55,766 bases of DNA from Clostridium sp. (GTDB taxonomy: Bacteria > Bacillota > Clostridia > Lachnospirales > Lachnospiraceae). The position numbers and the translations under genes are program-made. Each line of letters starts with the position of its first letter. Position 1 is the first letter of the stretch. Location: assembly GCA_031275405.1 (NCBI GenBank), contig JAISOV010000010.1, forward strand, positions 1 through 55,766. Reading direction: 5' to 3'. A model generated the notes under the pieces. The model saw only the letters and a list, made by a program, of their open reading frames with translations, had not been told where the DNA came from and made no database searches. This document shows, piece by piece, positions 42,960-52,900 of this stretch.

Positions 42960-44162
42960 ATGGATTTTTCAATCTGGTTCTTAATCGGCGCGGCGTTGGT
43001 GTTTTTTATGCAATGTGGGTTTGCGATGGTGGAGGCGGGCTTTACCCGCGCAAAGAATACAGGCAACATCATTATGAAGAACATGATGGATTTCTGCCTT
43101 GGAACGGTGGCGTTCTTTCTGGTGGGCTACAGCCTGCTGTTAGGCCAGGATATAGGGGGGTTCCTGGGCTGGGGGCTTCATCCCATCACGGACTTTGCCG
43201 GAACGGACTGGTCGGGCTTCGTGTTCAATTTAGTGTTCTGCGCGACTGCGGCGACGATTGTCTCCGGGGCGGTGGCCGAACGTACCAAGTTTATCTCCTA
43301 CTGCATTTACAGCGTGGTGATCAGCGCGGTCATCTATCCGATCGAAGCGCACTGGGTATGGGGCGGCGGCTGGCTGGCAGAGCTTGGGTTTATTGACTTC
43401 GCGGGTTCTTCCGCGATCCATATGGTAGGCGGCTGTGCCGGACTCATCGGCGCGATTATCTTAGGGCCCCGTTTCGGAAAGTATGACGAACACGGGAAAG
43501 CGAAGCCGATTCTTGGCCATAGCATAGCACTGGGCGCCTTGGGCGTGTTCATCCTCTGGTTCGGCTGGTACGGGTTCAACGGCGCGGCGGCCACCGATAT
43601 TACGCAGCTGGCACAGATTTTCGCGACCACGACCGTGGCTCCGGCGGCGGCGACCTGTACGGCGATGATCATCACCTGGATCCGGAACGGAAAGCCGGAC
43701 GTGTCCATGTCCCTGAACGGCTCTTTGGCGGGCCTGGTCGGTATTACGGCGGGATGCTCGAATGTGGACGGCGTAGGCGCTTTCGTGATCGGCGTGGTAG
43801 CGGGTGTCCTGGTGGTCGTGACGGTTCTGCTTCTGGAGAACACTTTGAAGATCGACGACCCGGTGGGCGCGGTAGCGGTACATTTTGCCAACGGTATCTG
43901 GGGAACCCTCGCGGTAGGCCTGTTCGATTATCAGAACGGCTTATTCTACGGCGGCGGCTTCAAGCTGCTGGGAATTCAGGCGGTCGGCGTCGTGACGATC
44001 CTGGTCTGGACGATCGTGACGGTAGGGATCCTGTTCATAGTCCTGAACAAGACGATCGGGATCAGAGCCACCCTCCAGGAAGAAATCGAAGGGCTGGACG
44101 CGGCGGAGCATGGCCTGGAATCGGCTTATCCGGATTTCCAGTCTACGAACTATAAATACTGA
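42960..44162 (+). CDS. amtB: Ammonium transporter AmtB
   Basis: The 400-residue protein has 11 membrane helices and conducts ammonia/ammonium. Pore features are FMQCGFAMVEAGFTRAKN at the N-terminus, the AHWVWGGGWLAELGFIDFAGSSAIHMVGGCAGL block with the first conserved histidine, and the twin-histidine partner in VAVHFANGIWGTLAVGL. It lacks a signal sequence, as in many Gram-positives. The start at 42960 has AGGAGGGAAG before it. The trimer is expected to be inhibited by the GlnB protein encoded just upstream. Confidence 0.95.
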   Translation: MDFSIWFLIGAALVFFMQCGFAMVEAGFTRAKNTGNIIMKNMMDFCLGTVAFFLVGYSLLLGQDIGGFLGWGLHPITDFAGTDWSGFVFNLVFCATAATIVSGAVAERTKFISYCIYSVVISAVIYPIEAHWVWGGGWLAELGFIDFAGSSAIHMVGGCAGLIGAIILGPRFGKYDEHGKAKPILGHSIALGALGVFILWFGWYGFNGAAATDITQLAQIFATTTVAPAAATCTAMIITWIRNGKPDVSMSLNGSLAGLVGITAGCSNVDGVGAFVIGVVAGVLVVVTVLLLENTLKIDDPVGAVAVHFANGIWGTLAVGLFDYQNGLFYGGGFKLLGIQAVGVVTILVWTIVTVGILFIVLNKTIGIRATLQEEIEGLDAAEHGLESAYPDFQSTNYKY

Positions 44163-44202
44163 TGTCCGCGGATTTCACGGGGCGGATCTTGGTTTCCTTC
44201 GC

Positions 44203-44240
44203 AGGCCTCCAAGCGTTTCCATGCTTGGAGGCCTTGCCGT
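44203..44240 (+). terminator. Hairpin after amtB
   Basis: AGGCCTCCAAGC (44203-44214) pairs exactly with GCTTGGAGGCCT (44223-44234). The following TTGCCGTTCCC is a weak T-run, so it is a probable, not certain, terminator. Confidence 0.6.
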
Positions 44241-44394
44241 TCCCAGGCTACGGATGACGTCACGATTTGTCGATTGGTTTCTCTTTACAAGCCGAGAAGG
44301 AGCGGATAAAATCGATTTGTGCAGAAAATGCGTGAGGGGGATTGCTGTTTTGGGAGATACAGGTGGAAAGGGGGCGAAAGTACGGCTGTTTCCA

Positions 44395-44419
44395 GGGCGG
44401 CGCGAGCGCCGCCCTTTTT
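44395..44419 (+). terminator. GC-rich terminator at the left edge of the bacteriocin cassette
   Basis: GGGCGGCGC pairs with GCGCCGCCC around GA, followed by TTTTT. The 3' arm and T-run are part of the 52-bp direct repeat described next. The stretch 44163-44483 contains no supported gene. Confidence 0.8.
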
Positions 44420-44455
44420 GAGCTTGGAGGCGGTCGTTTTTTCTCCTGGATTTTA
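44404..44455 (+). repeat. 52-bp direct repeat, left copy
   Basis: From GAGCGCCGCCCTTTTTGAG to GGATTTTA this matches 49893-49944 with about ten mismatches and no gaps, including the shared block GTCGTTTTTTCT. The two copies bracket the bacteriocin cassette. Only this copy keeps a stable hairpin. Confidence 0.75.
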
Positions 44456-44483
44456 CTGTTTTTGAATTTTTTCGATTTTTCTC

Positions 44484-44512
44484 TTGCGATTTTCCTCGAA
44501 CGGTGCTATCAT
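44484..44512 (+). promoter_or_regulatory. Promoter of the bacteriocin cassette
   Basis: TTGCGA (44484-44489) and TATCAT (44507-44512) with a 17-bp spacer, plus TG one base before the -10 (extended -10). Transcription near 44519. Confidence 0.6.
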
Positions 44513-44612
44513 TTGGACAATAAGAGTATTGCTTCCATGGCTGTAAGGGAAGGTGCCGGGTAAGATTTGCTGCCGGACGGCGGACATGTTTCCGGCTGAT
44601 GGAGGAAGGAAA

Positions 44613-44702
44613 ATGATGGAACCGGCATGTGCCAGGCGATCACATGCGCATGGCTCTACATACCCATGGTTCATAGCGTGCAGGGGGCTTGAACAATCAT
44701 AA
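44613..44702 (+). CDS. Short peptide ORF with strong ribosome site (29 aa)
   Basis: A 29-codon frame (MMEPACARRSHAHG...ending RGLEQS) starts behind GGAGGAAGGAAA, as good a ribosome site as those of the real genes here, and lies between the cassette promoter and the bacteriocin gene. The sequence has no double-glycine leader or membrane helix. It may be a leader peptide, a small regulator, or chance; I do not recognise it. Confidence 0.3.
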   Translation: MMEPACARRSHAHGSTYPWFIACRGLEQS

Positions 44703-44737
44703 ATTCAGCGGCGACAGACTGCCAGGAAGGAGCAGAC

Positions 44738-44920
44738 ATGCAATTCAGTGTGAGCGATGCGTTAGAGGATCTTAGCCCCGAAGAAAGCTTTGAGGTCAGC
44801 GGCGGCGGGGTAGGCGCAGTTCTTGCAATAGTAGGTCTTATTGTGATAATTGCAAAGGGATGTACTGATATGGCTACGGATGCCTATCAAAAACAAACAA
44901 AAGATGGAACATTAAAATAA
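44738..44920 (+). CDS. Double-glycine bacteriocin-type precursor peptide
   Basis: The 60-residue product has a leader with LEDLSPEESFEVSGG (residues 9-23), the double-glycine type recognised by C39 peptidase exporters, and then a core of about 37 residues, GVGAVLAIVGLIVIIAKGCTDMATD and a polar tail. The core combines a glycine-zipper-like hydrophobic helix with one cysteine, as in class II (lactobin/cerein-like) pore-forming bacteriocins. AAGGAG stands 7 nt before the ATG. The C39 ABC exporter and HlyD-type partner follow in the same direction. No lanthionine or other modification enzyme is nearby, so the peptide is probably unmodified. A signalling role is possible. Confidence 0.75.
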   Translation: MQFSVSDALEDLSPEESFEVSGGGVGAVLAIVGLIVIIAKGCTDMATDAYQKQTKDGTLK

Positions 44921-45116
44921 TTCAGGCTGTTCAGGAACGGATGCCAGAGAGCGCAGATCCCCTGCTATGCCGCTTGAGGTGCCAGGTACGGATACGGGCT
45001 TGAGCCATGTTGGAGGAGAGTATATACCCTGTGATATACTCTCCGGATTTTCCGGCTTTCTTTATGAAGAAGCCGTGCTTTCGATTCCCTTTCAAGCAGC
45101 CGATGGAGATTATGAG

Positions 45117-45771
45117 ATGGAGATTAGGATGAGAAAAAGGAAGGTACCGAACAGCCCCGGAAAGAAGTTCTGGTTTTTTGCGCTGGCATACCTGGCGACA
45201 GTCATAGGAGATATTGTCCTTACTTATAAAGGCACGCCTGACCTGGCGTATGAGGCGAATCCCTTAGTGGCCGTATTCGGGCTGGGCTGGGGAGCGCTGA
45301 TACTGGCCAATGTGATCAATTATGTTTTTTATGTGACATTTGCTTACCACACTTTTGTTCGGTACAGGCGTCCCACCATACCGTGCAGCGGGATGAAACA
45401 GTTTGTTTCCATGCTTTTTTTTTTTTAACCGTCCCGATAAGTTCGTCTGGGTACTATACAGGTGGCCTGTCAATAAAGCCTGCTGGGGGAATTTCTTTGC
45501 TCCCATTGGATATGCAGTTGCAATCAGTTTTATCATAGGCAAACTATTGGTAATTTTTGACTGGGTAGGAGTATTAAGCGGAGACCATAGATACCGCTGG
45601 TTCTATTTCAGCATCCGTTCAGCCCTGCCTACGCTGATAGGAATGGTCGCCTTGGATCTTGTTTTATTTCTCTCTTTTTTTTGCCATTGGCTTCTCAAAG
45701 AATATAAGAGCAATCAAAAAGAGCTGGAAAGCGGCGGGAAGATAGAGGTCATGGAGAGGATCCGGCGCTAG
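45117..45771 (+). pseudogene. Membrane protein of the cassette, broken at a T12 tract (immunity candidate)
   Basis: Two frames together encode one membrane protein of about 218 residues. The first (45117-45428) gives helices FWFFALAYLATVIGDIVLTY and ALILANVINYVFYVTFAYH and ends right after a run of twelve T (45415-45426); the second continues from the same tract in the +1 frame with FFNRPDKFVWVLYR, GYAVAISFIIGKLLVIFDWVGVL and LIGMVALDLVLFLSFF. With eleven T the frame would be continuous. This is a frameshift, an assembly error at a homopolymer, or a phase-variable or slippage-dependent gene. By position between precursor and exporter it may be the immunity protein; I know no family for it. 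Start at 45117 with GGAG upstream. Confidence 0.65.
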
Positions 45772-45829
45772 AGTCTACTCACGAACTTCGGCGACGCTGC
45801 CATAAGAATCAAGGAAAAGGAGGAAGACT

Positions 45830-48019
45830 GTGCGCTATTACTGTATCCGCCAGCATGACATAAGTGACTGCGGCGCGGCCTGTCTTGCAACCATCTTAAA
45901 ACAGTATGGCCGAAGGCTGCCCATAACCCGGATCCGTGAAATCGCCGGGACAGACAGGCAAGGTACGAATGCCTATGGCATGGTCAAGGCCGCAGGGGAA
46001 CTTGGTTTTACAGCAAAAGCTGTAAAAGGAGGCCGTAACTCCGTATTCAGCGGATTTCCTCTTCCCGCGGTAGCTCATGTGCTTGCGGATGGTTCCCGTC
46101 CGCACTATATTGTCATACATAAAATTACACAAAAACGGATCATGGTTGCCGATCCTGGAAAAGGACTTGTCAAATACACCCCGGAAGAATTTTTACAAAT
46201 CTGGACAGGTATACTGATCCTGATGGTTCCCGCACAAACCTTTACTAAGTCCGATGGCGGCAGCAGTATGTTGCCACATTTTTTTGCATTATTAAAACCG
46301 CAAAAACGATTGATTGCGGATATTTTTATTGCATCGTTGCTTCTTGCAGGGATGGGAATCTTGGGGGCGTTTTATTTCAAAGCCATTTTGGATGATATTC
46401 TGCCCGCCTCAGCGGTTAAAACGCTGACGGTTATTTCAATTGGCGTGATTTTGCTGAAAATATTCAGCGTATTGCTGCAAGCTGTGAGGACACAGCTTCT
46501 GGTTTATATGAGTCAGAATCTAGACATAGCCCTTTTGCTCGGATATTACAATCATGTACTGAAGCTGCCGATGAATTTTTTCGGGAGCCGTAAAGTAGGC
46601 GAAATCATATCACGCTTTCAGGATGCAGGAAGCGTTCGTGACGCAATATCCAGGGCAACTTTAAGCGCATTTATCGATATCTTAATGGCGGTGATCGGTG
46701 GGATAATCCTGTTTTTTCAGCAAAAGAAGCTGTTTTTTATTTCTGTTGTGATTGTGGTCTGCTATGCTATCTTGGTTTTTGCGTTTAACCGATCCTATAA
46801 AAAGCTTAACCAAGCGCAGATGCAGAATAATGCGGAGCTGACATCGTATCTTGTGGAATCGCTGAACGGAATAGAAACGGTGAAAGCTTTTAACGGAGAA
46901 ACAGCGGTAAATATTGAGACAGAATTTAGGTTTATCCGACTTCTTCGCAGCGTGTTGAAGCTAGGCAGTGTTTCCAATATTCAGGAAATGTTAAAATCAT
47001 TTGTAGAGGGGGTCGGCGGAGTTGTAATTATTTGGATGGGTGCCTATATGGTAATAAATGGTGACTTGACATTTGGTACGCTGCTTACGTTTCATTCATT
47101 GCTGGCATATTTTTTGACTCCAATTAAAAATATAATTGATTTACAGTCTGCCATGCAGACAGCGATTGTCGCTGCCGAAAGGCTAGGGGAAATTCTGGAT
47201 ATACCACCTGAAATCAGTGAAAAGGAATCACGTAAAATGACCCCAAAGAATTTGAAAGGAGATATTGTTTTTAACGAGATATATTTTCGTTATGGTACAA
47301 GGCAAGCTGTTCTTGAAAATTTTTCTTTGCATATCAAATCAGGGGAAAGCGTGGCTTTAGTGGGAGAAAGCGGTGCGGGAAAATCAACACTTGCAAAGCT
47401 TCTTCTTAATTTCTATCAATCGGAAAAAGGTAATTTAACAATCGGCGGTTATGCCGTAAACGATATTCAATTTGATGTTTTACGTTCCAAAATAGCTTAT
47501 ATACCGCAGGATGTCTTTTTATTTAGTGGCACTGTCTATGAAAATATAGTTTTTGGTATGCCGGACGCAGATTTGGAGATGGCGATAGAGTGCGCCAAAA
47601 TGGCAATGGTTCATGACGATATTATCAATATGCCATTACGATATGAATCCTATGTAGACGAAAATGGCTCCAACCTTTCTGGGGGTCAGCGCCAAAGGAT
47701 CGCCATAGCTCACGCTCTTATGAAGCACCCGGATATTCTGATTATGGATGAAGCCACAAGTAATTTAGATGCTGTTTCTGAAAAGTCTATTCATGAAACA
47801 ATTGATAAATTCAGCAAAGAGATTACAACTATTATTATTGCGCATCGGTTAAGCACAATTAGAAGATGTGACCGTATTTTTGTCCTTAGTAAAGGTAAGA
47901 TCATAGAGTCGGGCAGCCATTCTGATTTGATGAATCTGCAAGGCGAGTATTATCATCTTTATCGCTCGCAAGAACCGGAAACCATATCAGTGGGAGGTAA
48001 TATCAATGCGGGGAATTGA
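45830..48019 (+). CDS. Bacteriocin exporter with N-terminal C39 peptidase (ABC transporter)
   Basis: The 729-residue protein cuts double-glycine leaders and exports the peptide. Residues 1-125 are the C39 cysteine protease: Cys14 in SDCGAACLATI, His92 in RPHYIVIH and Asp108 in VADPGKG. Six membrane helices follow (about 155-440), then the ATPase with Walker A GESGAGKST (near 510), signature LSGGQRQRIAIAHALM and Walker B ILIMDEATSNLDAVS. The start is a GTG at 45830 with AAAAGGAGG 6 nt upstream. The last part of the gene and the next gene are clearly more AT-rich than the surrounding chromosome. It overlaps the next gene by 14 bp. Confidence 0.95.
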   Translation: MRYYCIRQHDISDCGAACLATILKQYGRRLPITRIREIAGTDRQGTNAYGMVKAAGELGFTAKAVKGGRNSVFSGFPLPAVAHVLADGSRPHYIVIHKITQKRIMVADPGKGLVKYTPEEFLQIWTGILILMVPAQTFTKSDGGSSMLPHFFALLKPQKRLIADIFIASLLLAGMGILGAFYFKAILDDILPASAVKTLTVISIGVILLKIFSVLLQAVRTQLLVYMSQNLDIALLLGYYNHVLKLPMNFFGSRKVGEIISRFQDAGSVRDAISRATLSAFIDILMAVIGGIILFFQQKKLFFISVVIVVCYAILVFAFNRSYKKLNQAQMQNNAELTSYLVESLNGIETVKAFNGETAVNIETEFRFIRLLRSVLKLGSVSNIQEMLKSFVEGVGGVVIIWMGAYMVINGDLTFGTLLTFHSLLAYFLTPIKNIIDLQSAMQTAIVAAERLGEILDIPPEISEKESRKMTPKNLKGDIVFNEIYFRYGTRQAVLENFSLHIKSGESVALVGESGAGKSTLAKLLLNFYQSEKGNLTIGGYAVNDIQFDVLRSKIAYIPQDVFLFSGTVYENIVFGMPDADLEMAIECAKMAMVHDDIINMPLRYESYVDENGSNLSGGQRQRIAIAHALMKHPDILIMDEATSNLDAVSEKSIHETIDKFSKEITTIIIAHRLSTIRRCDRIFVLSKGKIIESGSHSDLMNLQGEYYHLYRSQEPETISVGGNINAGN

Positions 48020-49863
48020 AATAAAATGGGATGAAGTTTCCGATAGTAAAGAATATTACAGCAGCAGACCGAAACCGCTTATGTCCCTTTTTATATATTT
48101 TATTTTATTGATGATAGTGCTTGCTGTCGTTTACAGTTTTATTGGGAAAATTGAGATTGTATCAACAGGCAATGGATCAATACGCCCTAATTCAAAAATC
48201 AGTACGGTGTCTAACTTGGTTGCCGGTAAAATATCTGAACTTTCGTATCAAGATGGTCAGTTCATGAAAGCTGGCGAAATCCTCATGGTACTGGAACATA
48301 CATATGATTTACAGATCGGTGCAATTGATAAAGAAATTAATAAATTGAGGCTTGAAATTGAAATGCTTACAAAATATCTAGAGTCAATAAAAGTACAGGA
48401 AAATAAATTTTCAGACGATATTCATCATATTGAATATGAATATTATGTCAGATTTGCAGCTTTGCAAAATAATGCTAAGGCTACTGCTCATGACCATATC
48501 GCGGAATCAAAAAGACTTAACATGAGTGCAGACGGATTAGAGGCTTCTATCAATGATCTGCGGAATGATGTGGAAATGCTTATTCTTCTTCAACAAAGTA
48601 TAGAGCAGGGAACAGACTTACTGAAGGACAACCCAAAATATCAAAATATATACCGTCAATATCTTCTTGATTTAGATATGCTAAAACATAATTATGATCA
48701 AACGATGCATGATATAGAAGAAAACAACAGCATACATGAGTTGGGAAGTACCCTGAAAAATTTAGAATCAAATTTAGAGGATTATAGTACATTGAGCAAA
48801 TCAATAGAGAATGGGCAAAATTATTTTTCTCCGGATCATCCTTTTGTTTCAAATTACAATGAATATGAAGCCCTTTATAAACAGTATTTTCTTGCAGTAC
48901 AGCGCGCCGAAAATTCGTATGAAGATTGGATACAAAACCAGATAGATGGGTCGGATTGGCAGATTGAAGATGCCAGACTACAAGTCGTTATTGCGCAAGA
49001 GGTTCTTCATGCTTTTGTATCTAAAACAAAAGCGCAGATTGCAACAGCTATCTCCTCGTTAGAAGAACAAATAGCGGCTGCTAAATTGGAATTAAACCGT
49101 GCAAACCTGATTTCAGAAAAACAGAAAAAAGCAAATGAAGCTTACGCCTTATCAATGGAAGAATTGCTTCTGGATAATAAGGTCAATGTAGAATCGGAGT
49201 TGACTGCTAAGAGGCAAGAACTGAAAAGCTTAGAAAATACCCTGAGATCTACCCATATTACATTAGAGCTTATCCAAATGAACACTCTTGAAAATGGTGA
49301 TTCTCTGGCGTTTTCTTCGCTGTGGCTAAATGCCCTGATTGATTCGTATACAGCGCTTTCCGCAAAGGAATCAGAGCTGGACTCACTTAAATTACAAAGG
49401 CTGGGTTTGCAGGAACAGGCTGATTTGCACACAATAACTGCTCAGATCGACGGTGTGATTAGAACTTAACACTGGTGATATGATTACCGTCGGTACGCCG
49501 TTGGCCACCATCTTACCCAATGGAGAATCTGAATATAGGGTGCAGCTGTATGTTGATAGCAAAGATATTGTTGGAATCGAAACCGGAAGCCCTGTAAAGT
49601 TTGAAATTCCCGCTCTTCCATCACAGATCTATGGGGATCTATATGGACAAGTTGTTCATGTCTCAAGGGATACAAAATCCATTAACAGCCAACAAACAAA
49701 TTATTATTTGGTGGAATGCTCAATTCATAATCGGAAATTATTTGACAAAAACGGCAATGAGGCTAAGATTGAAGTTGGCATGATAGGAAAAGGTTTCATT
49801 ATTGTAAGGGAAATACGGATTATTGATTATATTTTTCAAAAACTGGATTTTCTGATACCATAA
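48006..49863 (+). pseudogene. HlyD-type membrane-fusion partner of the exporter, frameshifted
   Basis: The first frame (48006-49469) gives a membrane helix (about residues 27-48), a biotinyl-lipoyl-like half (STVSNLVAGKISELSYQDGQFMKAGEILMVLEHT), and long coiled coils up to the second lipoyl strand ITAQIDGVIRT, where a TAA stops it. The second frame (49480-49863) continues exactly with the expected NTGDMITVGTPLATILPNGE and the beta-barrel domain VQLYVDSKDIVGIETGSPVKFEI. One base difference near 49465 (AGAACTTAACACTGG) restores a continuous protein of about 618 residues. It is a recent mutation, a sequencing error, or a +1 frameshift site. GGGAGG precedes the ATG; AT-rich. Confidence 0.8.
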
Positions 49864-49892
49864 TTCTTGCCACGGTTTTCGATAAAGTAGAT

Positions 49893-49944
49893 GAGCGCTG
49901 CCCTTTTTGAGTTTGGGTGCTGTCGTTTTTTCTTTTGAATTTTA
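49893..49944 (+). repeat. 52-bp direct repeat, right copy
   Basis: From GAGCGCTGCCCTTTTTGAG to GAATTTTA this matches 44404-44455 in the same orientation (about 80% identity, no gaps). The hairpin arm of the left copy is not preserved in front of it. It lies just after the HlyD-type gene and just before the end of the TIR gene. Confidence 0.75.
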
Positions 49945-49946
49945 TT

Positions 49947-52900
49947 TTAACGATTCCCAAGATAAAAATCTATGAAACGATCTCTGGGCGGCTTTGGGAA
50001 GTTGTCCCCGGTGCCAAGTCCCCACATGCCGTTTATTTTCAATAGCATTAGCGGGGTGCTTAAGAATCCTGTGTTCTCCGAACCACTTGAAATATTTCCG
50101 CTGACTGTAAATATGATATTTAGAGACACCATCTCATCTATCTTCAAAGTTCTTATTCCAAAATCCTTCAAGGCTTGATTGGCAGCGGTTATGACATCGG
50201 TTGGCTGATATTCTTCAGATAATATTTCGTAAGTGATATAGCTGTTCCGCCCATATTTATCTCCGAATTCTGCTTTCAGATTCTTTAATTCTTCGTCATA
50301 GAATGAAGCATAAAAATGATAAATTTTACTCTCCGACACCGTTGCTCCAAGCTGCTCCGCTCCAAGCTGCGCGGAGACTGAAAATAAAGTTTGCTCCATG
50401 GTGTCCATGATCATCGTTCCATCAAAACTTTCGATGGCGCGAATGAAGCTGTTCACTGCTGAAATGTATTCTCGTTCAGAAAAGCTCGGCTTACTTGGCC
50501 CGGCACTCGGAACAGTTTCCGATAATGCGCCGTCATTCCCGGAATCGACTTGGAATGCGTCTGCAACACGAGTCTCAATAGCAAGGGAATCGTCTGGCTC
50601 AGAGACTACCGTAACTGTATCATCGCCGCCGTTTCCCTGCATAGGAGTGATACCGGCCGGCAATGCTTCGAGATAGGGTGTTATCGGCGTGTATAATTTG
50701 ATCTCTATTTCGCCCATCAATGACGAGTCGTCATTTCCGTTAAAAACCAATATTTTTTGCGGTATGTTTTTGATATATACCATGGTTTTTATCAGATACC
50801 CATCCGTTTGCTTTATTTCGCGCCCCACGGTATCGAAGAACTTGCTTTCGGCAAGGTTGCCGCTTTCATCATACATCGCTTCGTACCGGCTAAAACGCCA
50901 TTTTAGCAAAACAGGATGACCGTCAGTATCGAAAAACGCCCTTCCGGTTTCGTTCCCTCTCTCGTCATAGGTAAATGTTTCAATAGCGTAACCATCTTGA
51001 TTGAGTGTAAGCTGCCCGTCAATGCCGTAATATTCTATTCTGACTGTCCTGTTCTTTTCGCGAGTTCGGAGATATTTTGCATATGCTCCAAAAGGCGCCA
51101 TTGGCTTATCGTCAGCATCGTACCATGCTTGGCCGATCACATAACCATACTCGTCGTAGAAATAAACATTCTTCGCGACACCGTGTTCTTGGTCTGCCTG
51201 AAGCTTATTTTGGCGATTATACATCGCGTTACTGGTACAATTCCCGCGTTCGTCATAAGTTGCCGCCATCCGGACGAGCTGCTCATTCTTGGCACCATAA
51301 TAGGTTCGGTCTAATAAACGGTTGTAATCGTCAAACACCTCTTTTAATCTTGCATAGCCTTTTGATGTATTCATAACAAGATTTCCGTATAAATCATAAT
51401 ACGACGTGTCTGTCAGGTTTCCGTTTCTGTCATAGTCCATAACCGCATATGCATATCCCTCGTTACTTAGCATTGGGTTGCCGTTTTCGTCAAAAAATCT
51501 GCGTTCGGTTTTAAGATTTCGTTCGTTGTATTCGGCTTTGATTAATGCCACGCCTTCGGAATTGCTCTGCCGCGACAGATTCCCGCTTTTGTCATAATAC
51601 CTTGTGCTAACGGCGACATTCTTCTCGTTGAACTCGACCACATAAAAACTTCCGTTATCATTTATATTCTTGACGATATTTCTTTTGGCGTCGTATTCAC
51701 GGATATAACCGCGGGATCTGTCCGGCAAAGTACTTGAGGCTGCGCTTTTAGAACGCTTTTCAATGATATTGCCCCATTTGTCATACTGATAAGTCGCGCT
51801 TCCGTCCGACAAAAGGCGACCGACACTATCATACGTATAAGACAATACGTTAGGCTTTTCGCCGTTGGAATAGCGCAATTCCTGAACCTTATTGCCTGCC
51901 GCGTCATATTCATATTCAATTTTAGACACGACCAAGTCCGTGACAGGAGTTCCGTCTGGCTTCCAGTACTCTGCGGAAGTTCTGTAGCCGCGTTCATCGT
52001 ATTGATAGGTAGCGCGTGAGACCTGGCCGGAAGTGTAAGTCAGAGTTTCATAATCATCAAAATAAGCGTCTTCAAGAATATTTCCAGCGTTGTCGTATTT
52101 TAACTTGCGGCTTGCGTAACCCGCTGACGACATGGCGGGCTGTCCCAAAATCCCAAGCAGCCGTATTTCCGTTATGTTGTTGCGATTATCATATACAAAT
52201 TCTTGTCTGTGAAAGCCTTCCAAACCGATGATCGGCTCATCTTTGACGCCAAAAAAACTGTGAGCTTGCTGAAGCCCAAGATCATGATATTCCATTTTGA
52301 TAGTGGCATAGCCTTGTGTGGAGCAGATCAATTCATTGTCGGTACCAAAGTTAGAAATTGCTGTGATGTTGCCGCTTTCATCGTAAGTGGAAATGGTTTT
52401 ATAGATACCGGAGCTGTTTAATCTAGGTTCCCCGTCAGCGCCATGATAACGTTGTTCCATAACTTTACCGTTTTCATCATAAATATGAACACGACTTGCA
52501 TATCCGGCAGGAATCAGCATGGGATGATTGTTCGTGTCATAGTACGAATCGCCGATACTGCGCCCTTTATCATCGTGTTCCAATAAAATCTTATGGCATC
52601 CATATTGCCCGTAAACAGGTTCTCCGTCTACACCGAAATAAGTGTTGCCGGTCAAAAAGCCTTTGTGGTTGTATTCAAAGGTTTCCATAGCGTAACCTTT
52701 TGCGCTGATAGTCGGATTGCCGTCAGCGTCCAAAAAGCGATTCTCTGTGGCATTGCCGTTGGCATCGTAGCTTTCGATGGTACTTGCATACCACATTGAG
52801 TTGCTGGTTGGCGCGCCATCCAGATCGAGATAATCCACACGATAACAATTTCCGCTGTCATCATACGTCAAGAGTTCTCCGGCGATACCGTGTATGTTTG

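Noticed and set aside
44110..44421. Plus-strand open frame overlapping the end of amtB
   Set aside because: Starts inside amtB in another frame and runs through two hairpins; no ribosome site.
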